A stretch of DNA of 64,000 nucleotides, taken from the NCBI RefSeq assembly GCF_003254665.1, contig NZ_QHGY01000002.1, positions 479,517-543,516 of the forward strand, in the 5' to 3' direction. Numbering within the stretch: position 1 is the stretch's first letter; every line of letters begins with the position of its first letter. Source of the stretch: Billgrantia lactosivorans (GTDB taxonomy: Bacteria > Pseudomonadota > Gammaproteobacteria > Pseudomonadales > Halomonadaceae). The notes under the pieces were generated by a model. It was not told the DNA's origin and did not search any database. It saw only the letters and a program-made list of their open reading frames with translations. Below, piece by piece: positions 1 to 9,219 of the stretch. The position numbers were made by a program, and so were the translations under genes.

Positions 1-1095
1 GTGGTGCTGGAGCGTGGCCAGGAGCGCGGCCCGCCGAGCGGCGTGGTGGAGCTTACCGACGTGCTCAGCTACTTCTCCAGCCGCAGCTATGTGGTCAGCC
101 TGCAGGTCGAGCAGGCGGACAGCCTCGAGGCCCTGTTCCGTGCCAGCCGCCGAACCCCCGAGCTGGTCAAGGCGCTGATGGCCCAGGGCGTCAAGCTGCG
201 CTTTGCCATGGGCCTGCTGGCGGCACTCAACGGGCGGATCATGGCCAAGGCGTGGGGCTTTCTGGTCGACGCGCGCTATCACCAGGAGAGCTGCCTGATG
301 GTCATGGGCAGCGAAGGACGCGGCGAGCAGATCCTCAAGACCGACCAGGACAACGGCCTGATCCTCGCCGACGGGCTCGACTGGCCCGACGTGGGCGAAC
401 GGATGCAGCGGTTCACCGAGACACTGATCGAGCTGGGCTACCCGCCCTGTCCCGGCAACATCATGGTCAGCAACCCCGAGTGGGTAGGGAGCGTCTCCCA
501 GTGGCGCGAGCGGATCGCCCGCTGGGCCGAGAAGCGCGACGGCGACAGCCTGATGAAGCTCGCCATCATGCTCGATTCCCACGCCGTGGCGGGCAATGCG
601 GCGCTGCTCGAACGGGTGCGTGAAGCGCTCTTCGAGCAGTGCTCGCGTGACGAGATCCTGCTCTCCTACTTCGCTCGCACGGCGCTGCGCTTCTCCACGC
701 CGCTGACCCTGTTCGGCTCGCTGAAGAAGCCCCAGCACGGCATCGACATCAAGAAGGGCGGCATCTTCCCCATCGTGCACGGGGTGCGCACCATGGCGCT
801 GGAGCGGCGCATCAAGCCCACCTCGACGCTGGAGCGTCTCGAGGCCCTGGCGGCGGATGGCAGGCTCGAGGAGCGGGTCGCCGAGAACCTGGCCGAGGCG
901 CTGTCGCTGTTCACCGAACTGCGCCTGAAGCAGCAGCTCGAGCGCCTGGGGGGAGATGGCGACGGCCAGAGCCCGGACCGGGTCGTGGTCCAGCAGCTGT
1001 CGTCGCTGGAGCGCGACCTGCTGCGGGAAGCGCTGCATATCGTCAAGGACTTCAAGCAGAGCCTGTCGCAGCGCTATCACCTCGAGTACTCGTGA
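1..1095 (+). CDS. DUF294-type putative nucleotidyltransferase, C-terminal part
   Basis: This reading frame is open from the first base, so the true start lies upstream of the window. About 364 residues remain. They match the DUF294 putative nucleotidyltransferase region that normally follows cyclic-nucleotide-binding and CBS domains. The motif MGSEGRGEQ near residue 102, followed by KTDQDNGLI, is the characteristic GSxxR/DxD nucleotidyltransferase signature. The C-terminal half is the helical DUF294 C domain. Substrate and role are unknown; a signalling function is inferred from the usual domain partners. The downstream neighbour is a DnaQ-like exonuclease. In pseudomonads I recall this same pair next to an acetate/solute permease gene, so actP may lie upstream. 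The GTG at base 1 is probably internal. Confidence 0.8.
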   Translation: MVLERGQERGPPSGVVELTDVLSYFSSRSYVVSLQVEQADSLEALFRASRRTPELVKALMAQGVKLRFAMGLLAALNGRIMAKAWGFLVDARYHQESCLMVMGSEGRGEQILKTDQDNGLILADGLDWPDVGERMQRFTETLIELGYPPCPGNIMVSNPEWVGSVSQWRERIARWAEKRDGDSLMKLAIMLDSHAVAGNAALLERVREALFEQCSRDEILLSYFARTALRFSTPLTLFGSLKKPQHGIDIKKGGIFPIVHGVRTMALERRIKPTSTLERLEALAADGRLEERVAENLAEALSLFTELRLKQQLERLGGDGDGQSPDRVVVQQLSSLERDLLREALHIVKDFKQSLSQRYHLEYS

Positions 1096-1143
1096 GGCGA
1101 CACGACGCGGCGAAAGGCCGACAAGGAGCAAAGGAGAAACGGC

Positions 1144-1773
1144 ATGTTTCGAGCGCTGCGGCGGGCCAATGATCGTCGTCGCCATGCGGACGGCGAGTAT
1201 GGCTGGCTGTTCCGTCCCTATACCGGGGAAGAGCTGGTGGCCATTGATTGCGAGACCACCGGGGTCGATACGCGCAGCGCCGAGCCGGTGTCCATCGGCG
1301 CGGTCAAGGTGCGCGGCGACAGGGTGCTGACCAGCGAATCGCTGGACCTGCGTCTCAGGCGTCCCGCCTCGCTGACCGGCGCCTCCATCCGCGTGCATGG
1401 CCTGCGTGGTGTCGATCTCGATGATGGCGTCAGCCTGGACGAGGCACTGGTGACGCTGCTCGACTTCATCGGCAACCGCCCGCTGCTGGGCTGGCGGCTC
1501 GACTTCGACCTGGCCATCCTCAATCGCCAGATCCGGCCCCGCTTCGGCTTCGACCTGCCCAACAGCGGCATCGACGTGGCCCAGCTGTATCACCGCCAGT
1601 TGCGGCGCAGCGTGATGGAGCCCGAACCGCGCACGCAGCGCTTCGAGGCGGTGGCGGAGGCGCTCGGCGTGCCGGTCATGGGGCGCAATACCGCGCTGGG
1701 CGATGCCGTGACCACGGCGCTGATGTACCTGCGCCTGGAGCGGGCCGGAATGCCGCACCGCCGCGAGGCGTGA
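1144..1773 (+). CDS. DnaQ-like 3'-5' exonuclease (DEDD family), Asn in place of the catalytic His
   Basis: This 209-residue protein has the fold signature of DnaQ/PolC-type exonucleases. D35 and E37 in VAIDCETTG form Exo I, and D122 in LDFDLAIL forms Exo II. D187 in NTALGDA is the last metal ligand of Exo III, and HGL near residue 85 is also typical. In DEDDh enzymes the residue five before the last Asp is His; here it is N182. The protein may therefore be slow, altered or inactive. The start has a good ribosome-binding site (AAGGAG). The gene follows the DUF294 gene by 48 bases and is probably cotranscribed with it. It could degrade single-stranded DNA or signalling nucleotides; the substrate cannot be told from sequence. 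Confidence 0.82.
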   Translation: MFRALRRANDRRRHADGEYGWLFRPYTGEELVAIDCETTGVDTRSAEPVSIGAVKVRGDRVLTSESLDLRLRRPASLTGASIRVHGLRGVDLDDGVSLDEALVTLLDFIGNRPLLGWRLDFDLAILNRQIRPRFGFDLPNSGIDVAQLYHRQLRRSVMEPEPRTQRFEAVAEALGVPVMGRNTALGDAVTTALMYLRLERAGMPHRREA

Positions 1774-1863
1774 CGCGGCAGTTCGCCCCGGCGGCGTCGC
1801 CTCCGGGCAACGGCAGTGGTAGGATGGCCCCCGTCATTCACCCTGTCCTGGCTGCCCGTGACC

Positions 1864-2799
1864 ATGCAAGATGCCACGATTTTCGAACCCCATGCCGTCG
1901 ACCCCGGTGCTTCCCAGGCCTCGGGCGAGGCGAACGCGACCTCGCCGCTGGAGGCGCTCGACGCCAAGGCTCGGCGCGAGTTCAACAAGTTGCAGAAACG
2001 CCTGCGGCGTCAGGTGGGCAATGCCATCATCGACTACGGCATGATCCACGAGGGCGATCGGGTGATGGTCTGCCTGTCGGGGGGCAAGGACAGCTACACC
2101 CTGCTCGAGATCCTGCGCAACCTGCAGCGCAATGCGCCGGTGAACTTCTCGCTGGTGGCGGTCAACCTCGATCAGAAGCAGCCCGGTTTCCCCGAGCACG
2201 TCCTGCCCGAGTATCTCGAGTCCACCGGCGTCGAGTACTACATCCTCGAGCGCGACACCTACTCGGTGGTGAAGGAGAAGACGCCGCAAGGCAAGACCAC
2301 CTGCGCCCTCTGCTCGCGGCTACGGCGCGGCTCGCTCTACGGTTTCGCCGAGGAGATCGGCGCGACCAAGGTGGCGCTGGGGCACCACCGCGAAGACATC
2401 CTCGAGACGCTGTTCCTCAACATGTTCTTCGGCGGCAGCCTCAAGGCCATGCCGCCCAAGCTGCTCTCCGATGACGGCAAGAACATTGTCATCCGCCCCC
2501 TGGCCTACTGCCGCGAGGCAGACATTGCCGAGTTCGCGCGGCTGATGGCGTTTCCCATCATTCCCTGCAACCTGTGCGGCTCGCAGCCCAACCTGCAGCG
2601 CCAGGTGGTGAAGGAGATGCTGGCCGAATGGGAGCGCAAGCATCCCGGGCGCATCGAGTCGATGTTCAAGGCGGTGACCAACGTGGCGCCGTCGCAGCTG
2701 GCCGATCGCGAGCTGTTCGACTTCGCGGGGCTCGAGGCCAGACAGGCCAGGATGCGCGAGCGCCGAATCGACGCACTGGATCTTTCGCGCAACAGCTGA
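1864..2799 (+). CDS. ttcA: tRNA 2-thiocytidine(32) synthetase TtcA
   Basis: TtcA thiolates cytidine 32 of certain tRNAs, using ATP and an iron-sulfur cluster. The protein shows the PP-loop SGGKDS at residues 72-77. It also has the two CxxC pairs of the family, C147/C150 and C235/C238, which hold the cluster. I chose the ATG giving MQDATIFEP (311 aa) over an upstream in-frame ATG because the extra 16 residues look non-coding and the length then fits the family. The gene ends in a perfect hairpin terminator shared with the convergent anr gene. Linkage to anr and hemN is common in gammaproteobacteria. Confidence 0.95.
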   Translation: MQDATIFEPHAVDPGASQASGEANATSPLEALDAKARREFNKLQKRLRRQVGNAIIDYGMIHEGDRVMVCLSGGKDSYTLLEILRNLQRNAPVNFSLVAVNLDQKQPGFPEHVLPEYLESTGVEYYILERDTYSVVKEKTPQGKTTCALCSRLRRGSLYGFAEEIGATKVALGHHREDILETLFLNMFFGGSLKAMPPKLLSDDGKNIVIRPLAYCREADIAEFARLMAFPIIPCNLCGSQPNLQRQVVKEMLAEWERKHPGRIESMFKAVTNVAPSQLADRELFDFAGLEARQARMRERRIDALDLSRNS

Positions 2800-2823
2800 C
2801 CGGCCGGTTCGTCCTGCCCACAG

Positions 2824-2856
2824 AGAGACCCGCCCGGCAATGCCGGGCGGGTCTCT
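2824..2856. terminator. Bidirectional terminator between ttcA and anr
   Basis: A perfect 15-bp inverted repeat (2824-2838 and 2842-2856) with a 3-base loop lies between the convergent ttcA and anr genes. No long T-run follows on the plus strand. Position and perfect pairing support a shared terminator. Confidence 0.85.
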
Positions 2857-2878
2857 TCGTTCGGGGGCGGTTATGGGC

Positions 2879-3625
2879 TCAGTGTTCGTCCTGGGCCTGG
2901 GCCACCAGGGCTTCCAGGTTGAGGATGTTCACCTCGCGACCCGAGACCTCGACCAGCCCCTGCTGCTGGAAGCGGCCGAGGATGCGGCTGACCGTTTCCA
3001 CCGCCAGCCCCAGGTAGTTGCCGATGTCGGCCCGCGACATGGAGAGGCGGAAGCTGTAGGGCGAGTAGCCACGTCGGCGGAAGCGGTCCGACAGGCTCGA
3101 GAAGAAACTGGCCAGGCGCTGGTCGGCGGTCTTGCGCGACAGCAGGCGCATCATCTTGCGGTCGTCGCGCAGCTCCTTGCTCATGCTGCGGTAGAGCTGA
3201 CCGCGCAGCTCCGGCAACTGCTCGGAGAGGTGGTCGAGCCGGTCGAAGGGGATCTCGCACACGGTGGTAGTCTCGAGCGCGACCACGCTGCCCGGATAGG
3301 TCTGCTCGTCGATGCCGTCGAGGCCGACCAGCTCGCTGGGCAGGTAGAAATTGGTGACCTGGTCCTCGCCCGAACCCTCGGTGGTGATCTGCTTGAGGCT
3401 ACCGGAGCGCACCGCGAAGACGCTGCTGAAGGCGCTGCCCTGGCGGAACAGCGACTCGCCCTTCTTCAGCGGCGAGCGACGCCGGATGATGGCGTCGAAC
3501 TGCTCCATGTCCTCGAGTTCCAGCGCGAGAGGCAGGCACAACGAACTCAGGCTGCAGTTCTGGCAACGGGTTTCATGCAGCAGCGAACGCCGCTTGCCGA
3601 GCGCATTGGCCGCGTTGACCGGCAT
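2879..3625 (-). CDS. anr: Anr/Fnr-family oxygen-responsive transcription regulator
   Basis: This 248-residue Crp/Fnr-family regulator senses oxygen through a 4Fe-4S cluster and switches genes for microaerobic respiration. Cluster ligands C21, C24 and C30 (CxxCx5C) and C123 are all present. A cyclic-nucleotide-like beta barrel follows, then a dimer helix and a helix-turn-helix. The recognition helix carries E210, S213 and R214 (ETVSR), the FNR specificity residues, so its sites should resemble TTGAT-N4-ATCAA. A strong ribosome-binding site (AAGGAGGTG) precedes the ATG. The gene lies downstream of hemN and the cbb3 operon, which are classic Anr targets. No key residue is missing. Confidence 0.95.
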   Translation of the reverse strand: MPVNAANALGKRRSLLHETRCQNCSLSSLCLPLALELEDMEQFDAIIRRRSPLKKGESLFRQGSAFSSVFAVRSGSLKQITTEGSGEDQVTNFYLPSELVGLDGIDEQTYPGSVVALETTTVCEIPFDRLDHLSEQLPELRGQLYRSMSKELRDDRKMMRLLSRKTADQRLASFFSSLSDRFRRRGYSPYSFRLSMSRADIGNYLGLAVETVSRILGRFQQQGLVEVSGREVNILNLEALVAQAQDEH

Positions 3626-3743
3626 GCTCCACCTCCTTGATCATCGTCATGGAGGCATTATGGAACATTAATGAAGCAGGTGAAATGCCCCTTGCGACCT
3701 TTGGCCGCAATTCGATTAGGTCGGCTCGAGCGATGCCGACCGC

Positions 3744-5159
3744 TCAGACGATGCGCGAGAACTGCGGGCCGGGCTGCGGCGGCAGCCGGGCGTCGAAGGC
3801 CATGGCAATGTGCCGGATCAACAGCCGGCCGATCGGGGTGGCAACGACCCGGTGCCCCTCCACGCTGACCAGGCCATCGCGCTGGAGCGCTTCCAGCCGT
3901 GACAGGGCATCGGCCAGGTAGCGGGGGGCCTCGATGCCGAAGGTCTCGCTGAGCTCGTCCAAGTCGAGCGTCATGTCGCACATCAGGCGCTCGATGGCAT
4001 GCCGCCTGACCCGGTCGTCGAAGGTCAGCCGAAGGCCTCGCGCGGTGGGCAGCTGGCTGCTGTCGAGAGCGGCCTCGTAGGCGGCGAGGCTGGTGTGGTT
4101 CTGGGCGTAGACGTCGTCGAGGCAGGAGATGGCCGAGACGCCGAGCCCCACCAGGTCGCACTGGGCATGGCTCGAGTAGCCCTGGAAGTTGCGCTGCAGG
4201 GTGCCCTCGCGCTGGGCGAGCGCCAGGCTGTCGCTGGCGCGGGCGAAGTGGTCCATGCCGATATGCACGTAGCCGGCCTCGGTCAGCATGGCGATGGTGG
4301 TGCGCAGGATCGCCAGTTTCTCCTCGGGCCCGGGCAGGTCGTCGGCACGAATGCGGCGCTGGGCCGCGAAGCGCTCGGGCAGGTGGGCGTAGTTGAAGAT
4401 CGACAGGCGCGCCGGCGCCATGGCGATCACCTGCTCCAGGGTGGCGGCGAAGCTGTCGCGGGTCTGCAGCGGCAGGCCGTAGATCAGGTCGATGTTGAGC
4501 GAGCGAAAGCCGAGGCGGTCGGCCTCGTCGAGCAGCGCCTCGGTGAGGATGCGCGGCTGGATCCGGTTCACCGCTCGCTGCACCCGGGGGTCGAGGTCCT
4601 GGACGCCGAGGCTCAGGCGGTTGAAGCCCAGCGCCTGCAGGTGGCGCAGGGTGAAGACGTCGGCCTCGCGCGGGTCGATCTCGATGGCGTAGTCGCGGTC
4701 GCGGGCGCTGGAAAGCCCGAAGCGGGCGTCGAGGCGGTCGATCAGGTCGCTCATCTGGTCGAGGCTGAGGAAGGTCGGCGTGCCGCCGCCCCAGTGCAGC
4801 TGGGCCACTTCCCGTCGCGTATCCAGGTGCCGCTTGATCAGCACCATTTCGCGATCCAGCCTCGAGAGGTAGGGCTCCGCCACCCGGGTGGCCTTGGTCG
4901 CGATCTTGTGGCAGGCGCAATAGTGGCAGCTCTTGCGGCAGAACGGGATGTGCACGTAGAGCGACAGCGGCCTGCCGTCGGCATTGCTGCGCGCGAGGGC
5001 GTCCTGGTAGGCCGGGGTGCCGAAGTCGTCACGCAACGACCGGGCGGTGGGGTACGACGCATAACGTGGCCCATGGCTATCGTAGCGCCGCAACAGGGCC
5101 TCGTCCCAGGCGAAAGGATCGGCCATCGCTCGATGCACGGACATCGCGGGAACGGACAT
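3744..5159 (-). CDS. hemN: Oxygen-independent coproporphyrinogen III oxidase
   Basis: HemN is a radical-SAM enzyme that converts coproporphyrinogen III to protoporphyrinogen IX without oxygen. It is needed for haem synthesis under low oxygen. The CxxxCxxC cluster motif is C74, C78 and C81 in CRKSCHYC, preceded by the conserved YVHIPF and followed by HWGGGTPT. I chose the ATG at 5159 (471 aa) because GGAG lies 7 bases before it. The start could instead be one of two later Met codons that still leave the core intact. An Anr box lies about 60 bases upstream, so activation by the adjacent anr product is expected. The gene sits between anr and the cco cluster, all on the minus strand. Confidence 0.95.
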   Translation of the reverse strand: MSVPAMSVHRAMADPFAWDEALLRRYDSHGPRYASYPTARSLRDDFGTPAYQDALARSNADGRPLSLYVHIPFCRKSCHYCACHKIATKATRVAEPYLSRLDREMVLIKRHLDTRREVAQLHWGGGTPTFLSLDQMSDLIDRLDARFGLSSARDRDYAIEIDPREADVFTLRHLQALGFNRLSLGVQDLDPRVQRAVNRIQPRILTEALLDEADRLGFRSLNIDLIYGLPLQTRDSFAATLEQVIAMAPARLSIFNYAHLPERFAAQRRIRADDLPGPEEKLAILRTTIAMLTEAGYVHIGMDHFARASDSLALAQREGTLQRNFQGYSSHAQCDLVGLGVSAISCLDDVYAQNHTSLAAYEAALDSSQLPTARGLRLTFDDRVRRHAIERLMCDMTLDLDELSETFGIEAPRYLADALSRLEALQRDGLVSVEGHRVVATPIGRLLIRHIAMAFDARLPPQPGPQFSRIV

Positions 5160-5217
5160 GATGGCACTCCGAAAGGCTAACATGGAGACAATGTAGCGGT
5201 ACGCTGCCCGAGGTGGA

Positions 5218-5231
5218 TTGAGCTGCGTCAA
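5218..5231 (-). promoter_or_regulatory. Anr/FNR box upstream of hemN
   Basis: TTGAG-CTGC-GTCAA matches the FNR/Anr pattern TTGAn-N4-nTCAA at all eight conserved bases. It is centred about 65 bases before the hemN start, a normal place for an activator site. Binding by the neighbouring Anr is inferred. Confidence 0.75.
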
Positions 5232-5262
5232 ACGAAGTGAAGGTCGTGCATCGTCCGGTCGT

Positions 5263-5964
5263 TCAGTGGCCCGAGGCGCCGTGCGGCAACAGTGTGGTCA
5301 GTTGCCACAGGGCAAAGGCGATGATCGCCAGGGCGGCCAGGGTGCGGGTCGCCGGGTGGCGAATCAGCGTGCCGAGCTGGCGTGCGGCAAGGCCGGTGAC
5401 CAGCAGCGAGGGCAGGGTGCCGAGGCCGAAGGCCGCCATCAGCGCCGCGCCGCGCAGCGGTTCCGCCATGGCCAGGCTCCAGGCCAGCATCGAGTAGACC
5501 AGCCCGCAGGGCAGCCAGCCCCACACCGCACCGAGACCGATGGCCTGGGGAATCTTGACCACCGGCATCAGCCGCTTGCCGACCGGCTCCAGGTGGCGCC
5601 ACAGGTGCCTGCCCAGCGCTTCCACCCGCAGCAGCCCCTTCCACCAGTTGGCGATGTAGAGCGCCATCAGGATCAGCATCACCGCGGCGAACAGCTGCAG
5701 CCCCAGGCGGGCGGCCGGCGTCAGGGCCACCACGGTGCCGAGCGCGGCGGCCGCGGCGCCGGCGATCGTGTAGCTGAGGATACGGCCCAGGTTGTAGCCG
5801 AGCAGCAGCCCCGAGAGCCGGGCGGGGCTGCGCATGCTGGGAGGCACGGCGAAGGTCAGCGCGCTCATGATGCCGCCGCACATGCCGATGCAGTGGGCAC
5901 CGCCGAGCAGGCCGAAGACGAAGGCCGCCAGCAGCGGCGGCAGGCCGAGTCCGGTGGGGTCCAT
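5263..5964 (-). CDS. SafE/TauE-like membrane protein of the cbb3 locus
   Basis: This 233-residue integral membrane protein belongs to the UreH/SafE-like branch of the TauE/SafE exporters. The N-terminal HCIGMCGGI motif is a hallmark of this branch and could bind metal. About six hydrophobic segments are visible, with a second conserved stretch GWLPCGLVYSML in the middle. It overlaps ccoS by one base (TGATG) and ends the ccoGHIS accessory unit. In other proteobacteria a protein of this type sits at the same place after ccoS and is linked to copper handling during oxidase assembly; that role is inferred here. The transported substrate is not evident. Confidence 0.8.
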   Translation of the reverse strand: MDPTGLGLPPLLAAFVFGLLGGAHCIGMCGGIMSALTFAVPPSMRSPARLSGLLLGYNLGRILSYTIAGAAAAALGTVVALTPAARLGLQLFAAVMLILMALYIANWWKGLLRVEALGRHLWRHLEPVGKRLMPVVKIPQAIGLGAVWGWLPCGLVYSMLAWSLAMAEPLRGAALMAAFGLGTLPSLLVTGLAARQLGTLIRHPATRTLAALAIIAFALWQLTTLLPHGASGH

Positions 5965-6194
5965 CAGCGCTCCGCCGGGTCGTCGTCACCCTCTGCGGCC
6001 GGCTTGCGCTGGGCCTGACGCCGCCGCTCCCGCTCGGCCGGGGGCAGGTCGTTCTCGTCCTCGTCGAACAGGATGCGATGGGCGGGGCCCTCGAGGTCCT
6101 CGAACTGGTCGTTCTTGACCGCCCAGAAGAAGGCCCACACGGCCAGTCCGAGCAGGATCAGCGAGAGCGGAATGAGCAGGTAGAGGATGGTCAT
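5964..6194 (-). CDS. ccoS: cbb3-type oxidase assembly protein CcoS
   Basis: This small 76-residue protein has one N-terminal membrane helix (MTILYLLIPLSLILLG start) followed by an acidic tail containing NDQFEDLEGPAHRILFDED. That pattern defines CcoS/FixS. It is needed for cofactor insertion into the cbb3 oxidase. Its start overlaps the ccoI stop by four bases (ATGA), and its stop overlaps the next gene by one base, so translation is likely coupled. It is longer than many CcoS proteins because of a charged C-terminus rich in Arg, Gln and Asp. Confidence 0.92.
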   Translation of the reverse strand: MTILYLLIPLSLILLGLAVWAFFWAVKNDQFEDLEGPAHRILFDEDENDLPPAERERRRQAQRKPAAEGDDDPAER

Positions 6195-8665
6195 GCACTC
6201 ACCAGTCGCGTGTCGGGGCCCGAGGCGGGGCCGGGGCGCAGGCGGAAGCGGTTGAGCCGCAGGGCGTTGCCCACCACCACCAGCGAACTGCCCGACATGC
6301 CCAGCGCCGCGACCCAGGGCGGCACGATGCCGATGGCGGCCAGCGGCAGCGCCGAGAAGTTGTAGCACACCGACCAGATCATGTTCTGGCGCATGATGCG
6401 CCGGGTGGCCCGGGCGATCTCGATGGCCTCGACGATACGCATCAGGCGCGGGCTGAGCAACACGGCATCGGCGCTGGTGCGGGCCAGGTCGGTGGCGCCG
6501 TTCATGGCGATCGACACGTCGGCCCCGGCGAGCACCGGCACGTCGTTGATGCCGTCGCCGATCATGGCCACCTTCTCGCCCGCCGCCTGCCGCTCGCGGA
6601 TGCGCTCGAGCTTGTCCTCCGGGCTGACCCCGGCGTGCCAGGTATCGATGCCGAGCTGCTCGGCCATGCGGCGCACGGCATCGACGCTGTCGCCCGAAAG
6701 CAGTTCCACCCGCATGCCGCGGGCCTGCAGCTCCGCCACGGTTGCCGCGGCATCCTCGCGCAGGCGATCGCGCAGGGCGAACCAGGCGCGCGGCTCGCCC
6801 TCCTCGGCGAGCAGCAGCCACTGGCCGTCGCCCGGGGCGGTCAGGGCATGCCCGGGGGCGGCGAAGTCGGCGCGTCCCAGGCGCCAGCGCTGGCCGTCGA
6901 TCACGCCCTCGACGCCCTGGCCGGTACGGCTGGAACGCTCGCTGGCTACCGGCGTGGCCTCGCGCCAGGGGCGGAAGGCGCGGGCGATGGGATGCTCCGA
7001 GTGGGCCTCCAGCGCCGCGCCGATGACCCGGGCCCGCGTCGCCGGGAACCCGCCGAGGGGGCGGGTGTCGACCAGCTGCATCTCGCCGCCGGTCAGGGTC
7101 CCGGTCTTGTCGAAGATCACCCGGTCGACCTGGGACAGCGACTCGATGGCGTCGGCGCGGGTGATCAGCACGCCGCGCCGACGCAGCTGGCCGTGGCCGG
7201 CGGTGAGCGCCGTGGGCGTGGCCAGCGCCAGGGCGCAGGGACAGGTCACCACCAGCACCGAGAGCATCACCCACAGCATGCGGCTGGGGTCGATGAACCA
7301 CCAGGCGGTGGTCACGCAGGCGGTCACCAGCAGCAGGCGCAGCACGAACAGGTGCGACATGCGCGCGGCCATCTGGGCCAGGCGCGGACGGCTGGCGAAG
7401 GCGCGGTCGGTGAGGTCGACGATGCTCGCCACCCGCGCCTGCTTGCCGGGGTGGGTGACCCGCATCACCAGCGGGCTCTCGATGTTCTGGCTGCCACCGG
7501 TGACGCTGTCGCCGATGCGCCGGGTCACCGGCAGGTACTCGCCGGTGAGCATCGACTCGTCGAGGCTCGATTCGCCCTCCTCGATCACGCCGTCGGCGGG
7601 GACACCGTGGCCGGGCTTGACCACCACGCGGTCGCCGGCGGCGAGCTCGCTGGCGGGCAGGATGCGTTCCTCGCCGTTCTCCTCCAGGCGCACCGCGGAG
7701 AGCGGCAGGGCGCCGGCCAGGGCATTGCCGGTATGCCCGCTGCGTCGCCGCGCGCGGGACTCCACATAGCGGCCGAAGAGCAGGAAGAAGGTGAACATCG
7801 TCACCGAATCGAAGTAGACCTCGCCGGTGCCCGAGAGCACGGCGTAGCCGCTGGCCAGGTAGGCGCCCCCGACGGCGATCGAGACCGGCACGTCCATGCC
7901 CAGCACGCGGGCGCGCAGGTCGCGTGCGGCATTGCGGAAGAAGGGCATGGCCGAGAAGAACACCACCGGCGTGGCCAGGGCGAACGACAGCCAGTGGAAG
8001 AGCGCGTAGAAGTCCTCGCTGATCTCGCCGGGGCCGGCCACGTAGATGGGGATCGAGAACATCATCACCTGCGCCATGCCCACCGCGGCCACGATCAGCC
8101 GGCGGATGTTCATGCGCTCCTCGAACTGCAGCCGCTGCTGGGCCGCGTCGGGTTCGTAGGGTTGGGCGCTGTAGCCGATGGCGGCCATCTCGGCGAGGAG
8201 GCGCGACAGCTTGAGGCGTGCCGGATCCCAGGCCACCCGCACGCGGTGATGGCTGAGGTTGACGGCACTGGAGGAGACACCCTCCAGGGCGTTGAGGCGA
8301 TGCTCGATGAGCCAGGCGCAGGCGGCGCAGGTGATGCCGTCGACCGCCAGCGTCGCGTGGACCTCTCCGTCGTCGCCGTCGGCATGCACGAACTGGCGCT
8401 GCAGGCCCGGGTCGTCGAACACCGCCCAGGTCTCGGCCTTGACCGCCTGGCGCTCGTCGGGGCGCTCGGGCAGCTCGGTACGGAAGCGGTAGTAGCTGGC
8501 GAGCCCGCCGTCGACGATGGCGTGGGCCACCGCCTCGCAGCCGGGACAGCACAGCGGGTGGCGGGTCTCGTCGAGGGTGATCGACCAGGGGGCCTGGGCG
8601 GGCACCTGGCTGCCGCAGTGGTAGCAGCTCAGGTCTGGCAGCGCCGGGTCGGCGGTCACGCTCAT
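6191..8665 (-). CDS. ccoI: Copper-transporting P1B-type ATPase CcoI
   Basis: CcoI/FixI exports copper across the inner membrane to supply the CuB site of cbb3 oxidase. The protein (824 aa) begins with a cysteine-rich region (C14xxC17, C39, C40, C43) typical of this subfamily, then a heavy-metal domain with CAAC at 113-116. The membrane CPC motif (VTCPCALALATP), phosphorylation motif DKTGTLT, SEHPIA motif and hinge GDGINDVP are all present. The ATG at 8665 is preferred over a TTG 15 bases upstream; neither has a clear ribosome-binding site, so the start is somewhat uncertain. It lies 35 bases after ccoH and overlaps ccoS. Confidence 0.95.
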   Translation of the reverse strand: MSVTADPALPDLSCYHCGSQVPAQAPWSITLDETRHPLCCPGCEAVAHAIVDGGLASYYRFRTELPERPDERQAVKAETWAVFDDPGLQRQFVHADGDDGEVHATLAVDGITCAACAWLIEHRLNALEGVSSSAVNLSHHRVRVAWDPARLKLSRLLAEMAAIGYSAQPYEPDAAQQRLQFEERMNIRRLIVAAVGMAQVMMFSIPIYVAGPGEISEDFYALFHWLSFALATPVVFFSAMPFFRNAARDLRARVLGMDVPVSIAVGGAYLASGYAVLSGTGEVYFDSVTMFTFFLLFGRYVESRARRRSGHTGNALAGALPLSAVRLEENGEERILPASELAAGDRVVVKPGHGVPADGVIEEGESSLDESMLTGEYLPVTRRIGDSVTGGSQNIESPLVMRVTHPGKQARVASIVDLTDRAFASRPRLAQMAARMSHLFVLRLLLVTACVTTAWWFIDPSRMLWVMLSVLVVTCPCALALATPTALTAGHGQLRRRGVLITRADAIESLSQVDRVIFDKTGTLTGGEMQLVDTRPLGGFPATRARVIGAALEAHSEHPIARAFRPWREATPVASERSSRTGQGVEGVIDGQRWRLGRADFAAPGHALTAPGDGQWLLLAEEGEPRAWFALRDRLREDAAATVAELQARGMRVELLSGDSVDAVRRMAEQLGIDTWHAGVSPEDKLERIRERQAAGEKVAMIGDGINDVPVLAGADVSIAMNGATDLARTSADAVLLSPRLMRIVEAIEIARATRRIMRQNMIWSVCYNFSALPLAAIGIVPPWVAALGMSGSSLVVVGNALRLNRFRLRPGPASGPDTRLVSA

Positions 8666-8700
8666 GTCGTTATGCGTCAAGGGTCGTCACTACGCTCGTG

Positions 8701-9219
8701 TCAGCCGTGCCGCTCGACGCCCGGCGTGAGGCTGAAGCTCTCCTCGCTGGGAAAGCGTGCCTCGCCGACCAGGCGCCACTCGGGCGATTCGGCGCTGGGT
8801 TGCAGTTGCAGGTACCAGCGATGGCGCAGGTTGTCGGGGGCCTGGCCCAGGTAGCGGCCGTCGCGCACGTGCTCCAGCGTCAGGTCCTGGTCGCGGTTGT
8901 CCTGGGTGGGGAAGATCAGCCGCAGGTGGAGCCGCTCGGGGCGGTCGTCGCCGTCGAGCTGGACGATGATGTCGCTGGTCAGCGGGTCGATGCGCAGGTC
9001 GGCGCCCAGGTTCAGCTCGTTGGCACGCTGCTGCTTGGCCAGCACCATGTTGATGGCGCGGCCGTGCTCGTAGTAATCCTCCTGGACCATGCCGTCGAAG
9101 GAGCGCACCGAGAGCACGGCAAAGGTCGAGCTGACGGCGATCGCCGAGAACAGCAGGCCGATCATGAACCACGGCCAGAACTGCTTGTACCAGGGGGAGG
9201 GGGAGGTCATGTCGGTCAT
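8701..9219 (-). CDS. ccoH: cbb3 oxidase assembly protein FixH/CcoH
   Basis: This 172-residue protein has one N-terminal membrane helix (WPWFMIGLLFSAIAVSSTFA) and a periplasmic beta-rich domain. The conserved stretch VQEDYYEHGRAIN near residue 45 is the FixH family signature. CcoH binds the CcoP subunit and helps assemble and stabilise the cbb3 complex. The start overlaps the ccoG stop by four bases, so the two are translationally coupled. An in-frame ATG three codons later is an alternative start. Confidence 0.92.
   Translation of the reverse strand: MTDMTSPSPWYKQFWPWFMIGLLFSAIAVSSTFAVLSVRSFDGMVQEDYYEHGRAINMVLAKQQRANELNLGADLRIDPLTSDIIVQLDGDDRPERLHLRLIFPTQDNRDQDLTLEHVRDGRYLGQAPDNLRHRWYLQLQPSAESPEWRLVGEARFPSEESFSLTPGVERHG

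Noticed and set aside
3637..3650. TTGAT-CATC-GTCAT upstream of anr, resembling an Anr box
   Set aside because: It overlaps the ribosome-binding site only about 12 bases before the start codon and has a mismatch in the second half, so I did not call it an operator.
6635..8854. Plus-strand frame opposite ccoI (739 codons)
   Set aside because: Antisense shadow; ccoI has every motif of its family.
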